Position numbers and translations under genes: made by a program
Notes under the pieces: model-generated
Told to the model about the DNA's origin: nothing
Seen by the model: only the letters and a program-made list of their open reading frames with translations
Database searches by the model: none
NCBI GenBank assembly: GCA_030740295.1
Contig: JASLXP010000567.1
Coordinates: 1 to 6,462 of the forward strand
DNA: 6,462 nt
DNA from: Planctomycetota bacterium
GTDB lineage: Bacteria; Planctomycetota; PUPC01; JACPCR01
Direction: 5' to 3'
Shown here: positions 4,201-6,462 of the stretch, piece by piece
Position numbering within the stretch: the first letter of the stretch is position 1
Layout: every line of letters starts with the position of its first letter

Positions 4201-6462
4201 CGAGGCCTTCGCACGCGTGGCACCAGCCAAGCGGGGTGTTGAACGCGAAGTTGCGCGGTGAGAGCTCTTCGAAGCTTGTCCCGCATTCGCCGCAGGCTCT
4301 GAATTGACTGAACGGAATGTCCGATTCTTCATCGAGCCGATGAACGGTCATGTGCCCGACACCGAGATCGAGCGCGGCTTCTACGGAGCTTGCGAGGCGG
4401 GATTCCTGCCGCGGAGCGTCAAGACTACGGGGAACTTGCCCCGGAGCGTCGAGACTACGGGGCTGCTTGATAGTCAGCCGGTCGAGAAGGATCTCGATGC
4501 TGTGTTTTCGCCGGCGGTCGATTTCGATTTCTGTGCCGAGCTCGTGCACTTCGCCATCGATGCGGATGCGGGCGTAGCCTTCGCGATTGAAGCGTTTGAG
4601 CATGTCTTCGTATTCCTCGTTATCGCGGGGCTCGACCGGTGCGAGGATGTAGATGCGTGTTTCGTCAGGAATCTGCAGGATGCGGTCGACGATCTGTCCG
4701 CTGGTCTGGGTCGTGACCACCGCGCCGCAATGATGGCAATGCGGCTGGCCGAGTCGGGCCCAGAGGATGCGCAGGTATTCATAGATTTCAGTGACGGTGC
4801 CAACGGTCGAGCGCGGATTTTTGCTCGGCGCTTTCTGATCGATGGCGATGGCCGGGGAGAGCCCGGCGATGCTCTCGAGCTTGGGCTTCGGCATCTGGCC
4901 GAGGAACTGCCGGGCGTACGCGGACAGAGATTCCACGTATCGCCGCTGTCCTTCGGCGTAAATCGTATCGAGTGCAAGAGAAGTTTTGCCCGAGCCGCTG
5001 ACGCCACTGAAAATGTTGAGCTTCTCGCGAGGGATACGGATCTCGAGATCTTTGAGGTTGTGCTGGCGCGCGCCGAGGATGGTGATGTCGGTAAGACGGA
5101 CGGTTGATGGTTGATGGTTGACGGTTGATGGTTTGGGTCGCTTGCTCTTGCCGCGTCCGTTTGTTGATGACTGATGGACCCCATTCAGCACAGGCTTGAG
5201 CGCCTGGCCGGTGTATGACCTTCTGACCTTGACAATTTCTTCGGGGGTGCCCGTGGCCACGACTTTGCCGCCCGCTTCGCCGCCTTCCGGGCCGAGGTCG
5301 ATGATGTGGTCCGCGCATTTTATGACCTCGACGTTGTGTTCGACGACGACGACGGTGTTGCCGTTATCGACGAAACGCTGGAGGACGTTGAGGAGCTTTT
5401 CGACGTCTGCGAAATGGAGCCCGGTGGTTGGCTCATCAAGGATGTAGAGCGTTCCGCCGTGGCTGGGGCGGACGAGCTGTTCCCCAAGCTTAATGCGCTG
5501 GGCTTCGCCGCCGGAGAGCGTGGTCGAGGGCTGGCCGAGCTTCATGTAGTCGAGACCCACGTCGTGCATGATCTCGAGCATGGCATGTATGCGTGGGATG
5601 TTTTCGAAATGCTCGAGCGCTTCCTGGATGTCCATGTCGAGCACTTCGGCGATGTTCTTGCCCTTGTAGCGAATCTGCAGCGTCTCACGATTGAAACGCT
5701 TGCCGGAACAGACCGGGCAGGTCACCCAGATATCGGCGAGGAAATCCATCTCGAGTTTTGTCGCGCCGTGGCCTTCGCATGCCTCGCAGCGCCCGCTCTT
5801 GACGTTGAAACTGAACCGTCCCTTTTTGTAGCCGCGGATCTTGGCTTCCGGCAGGCTGCTGAAAAGATCGCGAATCGGGCCAAGTACGCCGACATAGGTA
5901 GCGGGGTTCGAACGGGGCGTTCGGCCGATGGGGCTCTGATCGATATCGATCACCTTTTCGAGTTTGGCCGAGCCCTTGATTGTCTTGTATTGGCCGGGGA
6001 ACGTCTTGGCGCCGTTGAGATCCCGCAGGAGCGCTTCTTTGAGAATGTCATTTATAAGAGAGCTCTTGCCGGAACCGCTGACGCCTGTCACCACGGTAAG
6101 CGTGCCGAGCGGGATCTTTACCTCGATGTTTTTCAGGTTGTTGTGCTGCGCGCCGGTAACGGTGAGCATCTCAGTGCGTTTGGGCGCGCGGCGCTCTTCC
6201 GGGATTTCGATTTCACGGCGGCCGGTCAGATATGCCGCGGTCACAGATTCCTCTTCGTGGTGCACCACTGCATAGTCGCCCTGAGCAACCACGTATCCGC
6301 CCTTGATACCGGGCCCTGGTCCGAAGTCGATGATGTGGTCGGCCGCGCGCATGGTTTCCTCGTCATGCTCGACTACCACGACCGTGTTGCCACGATCGCG
6401 GAGGAGCTTGAGGGTGTCGAGGAGCCGGCCGTTGTCGCGAGGGTGCAGCCCAATGCTTGGCT
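1214..6462 (-). CDS. uvrA: Tandem-fused UvrA (one partial and one complete UvrA) with C-terminal extension; 5' end beyond window
   Basis: The frame is open from the first full codon (6460) to TGA at 1216-1214, giving 1,748 residues without an N-terminus. UvrA is the ATPase that finds bulky DNA lesions and loads UvrB in nucleotide excision repair. Numbering from 6460, the chain begins at PSIGLHPRDN, just after the Walker B of the first ABC module. It then carries copy-1 ABC-II (Walker A GVSGSGKSS 126-134, zinc cysteines 225/228/248/251, LSGGEAQR 315-322, LDEPTTGLH by 349), a linker (424-454), a complete copy 2 (455-1400) and an extension (1401-1748). All motifs seen are intact, so both copies look able to bind and hydrolyse ATP. 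The GTG at 6379 is an internal valine codon, not the start. I recall double-length UvrA proteins from planctomycetes. Identity as UvrA is very secure; repair activity of the fusion is inferred. Any SOS operator would lie outside the window. Confidence 0.96.
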   Translation of the reverse strand, partial: PSIGLHPRDNGRLLDTLKLLRDRGNTVVVVEHDEETMRAADHIIDFGPGPGIKGGYVVAQGDYAVVHHEEESVTAAYLTGRREIEIPEERRAPKRTEMLTVTGAQHNNLKNIEVKIPLGTLTVVTGVSGSGKSSLINDILKEALLRDLNGAKTFPGQYKTIKGSAKLEKVIDIDQSPIGRTPRSNPATYVGVLGPIRDLFSSLPEAKIRGYKKGRFSFNVKSGRCEACEGHGATKLEMDFLADIWVTCPVCSGKRFNRETLQIRYKGKNIAEVLDMDIQEALEHFENIPRIHAMLEIMHDVGLDYMKLGQPSTTLSGGEAQRIKLGEQLVRPSHGGTLYILDEPTTGLHFADVEKLLNVLQRFVDNGNTVVVVEHNVEVIKCADHIIDLGPEGGEAGGKVVATGTPEEIVKVRRSYTGQALKPVLNGVHQSSTNGRGKSKRPKPSTVNHQPSTVRLTDITILGARQHNLKDLEIRIPREKLNIFSGVSGSGKTSLALDTIYAEGQRRYVESLSAYARQFLGQMPKPKLESIAGLSPAIAIDQKAPSKNPRSTVGTVTEIYEYLRILWARLGQPHCHHCGAVVTTQTSGQIVDRILQIPDETRIYILAPVEPRDNEEYEDMLKRFNREGYARIRIDGEVHELGTEIEIDRRRKHSIEILLDRLTIKQPRSLDAPGQVPRSLDAPRQESRLASSVEAALDLGVGHMTVHRLDEESDIPFSQFRACGECGTSFEELSPRNFAFNTPLGWCHACEGLGVQRGAHPRAIVPNSHVSIRKGAIAAWGPIRKDTFGQMIDALAGHVGFSLDVPFNELDTEDRQAILFGTGDDWIAGKSGMTFQYRGIFPAIDWCTRHSWQFRRELADLVGEVSCHECRGDRVRPDAASVRFEDYSLPHLCALPVGQVYDFFEKLNVDDRTQRVAGEVLREVRNRLRFLVDVGLEYLTLDRPAPSLSGGEAQRIRLASQIGSGLTGVLYVLDEPTIGLHPRDNRRLLDALERLRDLGNTLIVVEHDRETLERSDHIIDFGPGAGVSGGQVVGKGTPKQLARSKRSLTGQYLADSLSIDVPTNRRAPRKGNHLEVIGARHNNLQNIDVKVPLGCFVVVTGVSGSGKSSLVFEILHAQLAKVIHRARTMPGEHDDIKGIKNVNKVISIDQTPIGFSPRSDPATYVGVWDEIRKLFADLPDSKVRGYTPRRFSYNQGGGRCETCHGYGSKLIEMHFLPDVWVECDTCHGARYNPETLNVKFKGNSIADVLQMTIAEALELFKNVPRIRRYLQTLFDVGLDYLKLGQSAPTLSGGEAQRVKLAAELSRPSTGKTLYLLDEPTTGLHFADIQKLLIVLNRLVDGGNTVVVIEHNLDVIKTADWIIDLGPEGGNGGGQLLASGTPEQITKKKRSHTGRLLKDTLANSRESERETFDFEAHRKSIYQVDKEAELTTTTAMPWESNGRQWHLEDRLTKKGEHPMWDGAVLARVVDHVLDDEDFDVDWNDRDEFRIFVKGRKMPFIVAKSTDRGFARLDIRTVSGQFELKDLRERVGLKPFREVKGYPLYSKWPRLWEQRGGKTYDLYGMAIAVMSDSENVEMINFLNDAMEGFKALMGLSGEVESFQNARASKTSNQMDRSWHLERRKRRGRMQAWDPELLVAFERLAEDNSLLEPDWKEPRYVRIGKRKARHNFVEIFVDRWNHIVAIFRARRGDFVQADLEKRLGVKVNFSTPPGFDRIHLFLQSPQQIQTEAFDEFLEKYTEGFDEIMIRK
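1217..2260 (-). other. C-terminal extension of the UvrA fusion, with two copies of an unrecognised domain
   Basis: After the end of UvrA copy 2 the chain continues for 348 residues. Following a polar stretch, a domain at 1435-1591 (2158-1688) begins GRQWHLEDR and ends NVEMINFLNDAMEGFKALM. A second at 1612-1746 (1627-1223) begins DRSWHLERR and ends EAFDEFLEKYTEGFDEIM. Shared positions include the WHLE opening, a WD about a dozen residues on, DW, an RI then RK pair, DR, an F-x3-DL(x)ER-x-G(L/V)K segment, and the closing FL-x5-EGF. I know of no characterised domain of this form, though I recall similar WHL-containing tails on long planctomycete UvrA proteins. The predicted content is mixed alpha/beta, without membrane segments or cysteine clusters. 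Function is unknown. Confidence 0.7.
2261..5098 (-). other. Second, complete UvrA module within the fusion
   Basis: Residues 455-1400 of the visible chain, about 946 residues, match a normal UvrA in length. In order: Walker A GVSGSGKTS (486-494) followed by the UvrA hallmark YAEGQRRYVESLSAYARQFL; cysteines 575/578; UvrB-binding region with a small repeat insertion (667-686); zinc cysteines 723/726 and 747/750 spaced C-x2-C-x20-C-x2-C; a CHEC pair (867-870); signature LSGGEAQR (948-955); LDEPTIGLH (ending 981); VVEHD. Then ABC-II: Walker A GVSGSGKSS (1101-1109), zinc cysteines 1200/1203/1223/1226 spaced C-x2-C-x19-C-x2-C, LSGGEAQR (1290-1297), LDEPTTGLH (ending 1324) and IEHN. Its ABC-II differs from that of copy 1 at roughly half of positions by eye, so the duplication is old. 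Confidence 0.93.
4411..4470 (-). repeat. 30-bp tandem duplication, in frame, in the UvrB-binding region of UvrA copy 2
   Basis: Two 30-bp units, 4411-4440 and 4441-4470, share a nearly identical 21-base core from CGGAGCGTC to ACGGGG with one difference inside it. On the coding strand they give PRSLDAPGQV then PRSLDAPRQE. The flanking protein, DRLTIKQ before and SRLASSVEAAL after, is the normal UvrA sequence on each side of a short loop, so the approximately 20 residues look like an insertion. At the junction, CGGGG, six bases and CCCCG could form a small hairpin. The reading frame is kept because the unit is a multiple of three. Confidence 0.8.
5099..5133 (-). repeat. Five 7-bp units inside the inter-UvrA linker
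   Basis: Plus-strand units are GACGGTT, GATGGTT, GATGGTT, GACGGTT, GATGGTT, differing only at the third base. They encode KPSTVNHQPSTV, the last part of the linker, ending exactly where copy 2 begins. Two further degenerate units (GTTGATG, ACTGATG) lie at 5163-5176 on the other side of a basic GRGKSKRPK stretch. The linker as a whole (5099-5191) is rich in N, Q, S, P, K and G and is expected to be flexible. Confidence 0.82.
5192..6462 (-). other. First UvrA module within the fusion, C-terminal part
   Basis: About 423 residues are visible: the tail of ABC-I (PSIGLHPRDN and VVVVEHDEET) and all of ABC-II. The DQSPIGRTPRSNPATY and KGRFSFNVKSGRCEAC segments are close to ordinary bacterial UvrA, closer than the matching segments of copy 2 (DQTPIGFSPRSDPATY, PRRFSYNQGGGRCETC). 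This suggests copy 1 keeps the more canonical sequence and copy 2 has drifted, an inference from eye comparison only. Confidence 0.9.

Noticed and set aside
3788..4261. 157-codon open frame on the plus strand
   Set aside because: It is an antisense shadow of the second UvrA module.
4304..5107. 267-codon open frame on the plus strand
   Set aside because: It is antisense to highly conserved UvrA motifs and its translation has no recognisable domain.
6377..6379. GTG as start codon of the long UvrA frame
   Set aside because: The frame continues upstream to the window edge with conserved UvrA sequence (PSIGLHPRDN), so this GTG is an internal valine codon.
1214..6462. Two separate uvrA genes with a missed stop or frameshift between them
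   Set aside because: The frame is continuous through the linker with no stop, and no Shine-Dalgarno sequence plus start was seen at the head of copy 2.

Overview
This window appears to come from a moderately GC-rich bacterium, probably of the Planctomycetes/Verrucomicrobia/Lentisphaerae (PVC) group. That placement is an inference from three things: a double-length UvrA, a CBM9-like protein next to a LamG-domain protein, and 7-bp-period repeat arrays. No rRNA or other phylogenetic marker is present. All three genes lie on the minus strand and are read from right to left. Two of them, the first and last in reading order, run off the window.

Positions 6462 to 1214 hold one uninterrupted reading frame. 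It encodes the last part of one UvrA protomer, a short polar linker, a second complete UvrA of about 946 residues, and a C-terminal extension of about 350 residues. The extension contains two divergent copies of a domain I cannot name. UvrA is the damage-recognition ATPase of nucleotide excision repair and normally works as a homodimer, so this is effectively a dimer made as one chain. Judging from the second copy, about 520 residues of the first copy lie outside the window, giving an estimated full length near 2,270 residues. Two short DNA repeats lie in frame inside the gene: five 7-bp units in the linker (5099-5133), and a 30-bp tandem duplication in the UvrB-binding region of the second copy (4411-4470).

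Positions 1213 to 1028 are intergenic. Two 7-bp-period arrays in opposite orientations flank a 108-bp spacer and form a long imperfect inverted repeat. One arm lies directly against the uvrA stop codon. The other lies three bases from the start codon of the next gene, where a Shine-Dalgarno sequence would normally be.

Positions 1027 to 377 encode a 216-residue CBM9-like carbohydrate-binding-fold protein. After a 64-bp gap, positions 312 to 1 encode the first 104 residues of a LamG (concanavalin A-like) domain protein. Neither has a visible signal peptide. They are probably co-transcribed and have no evident link to DNA repair. No tRNA, rRNA, CRISPR array, insertion sequence or convincing promoter or terminator was seen.
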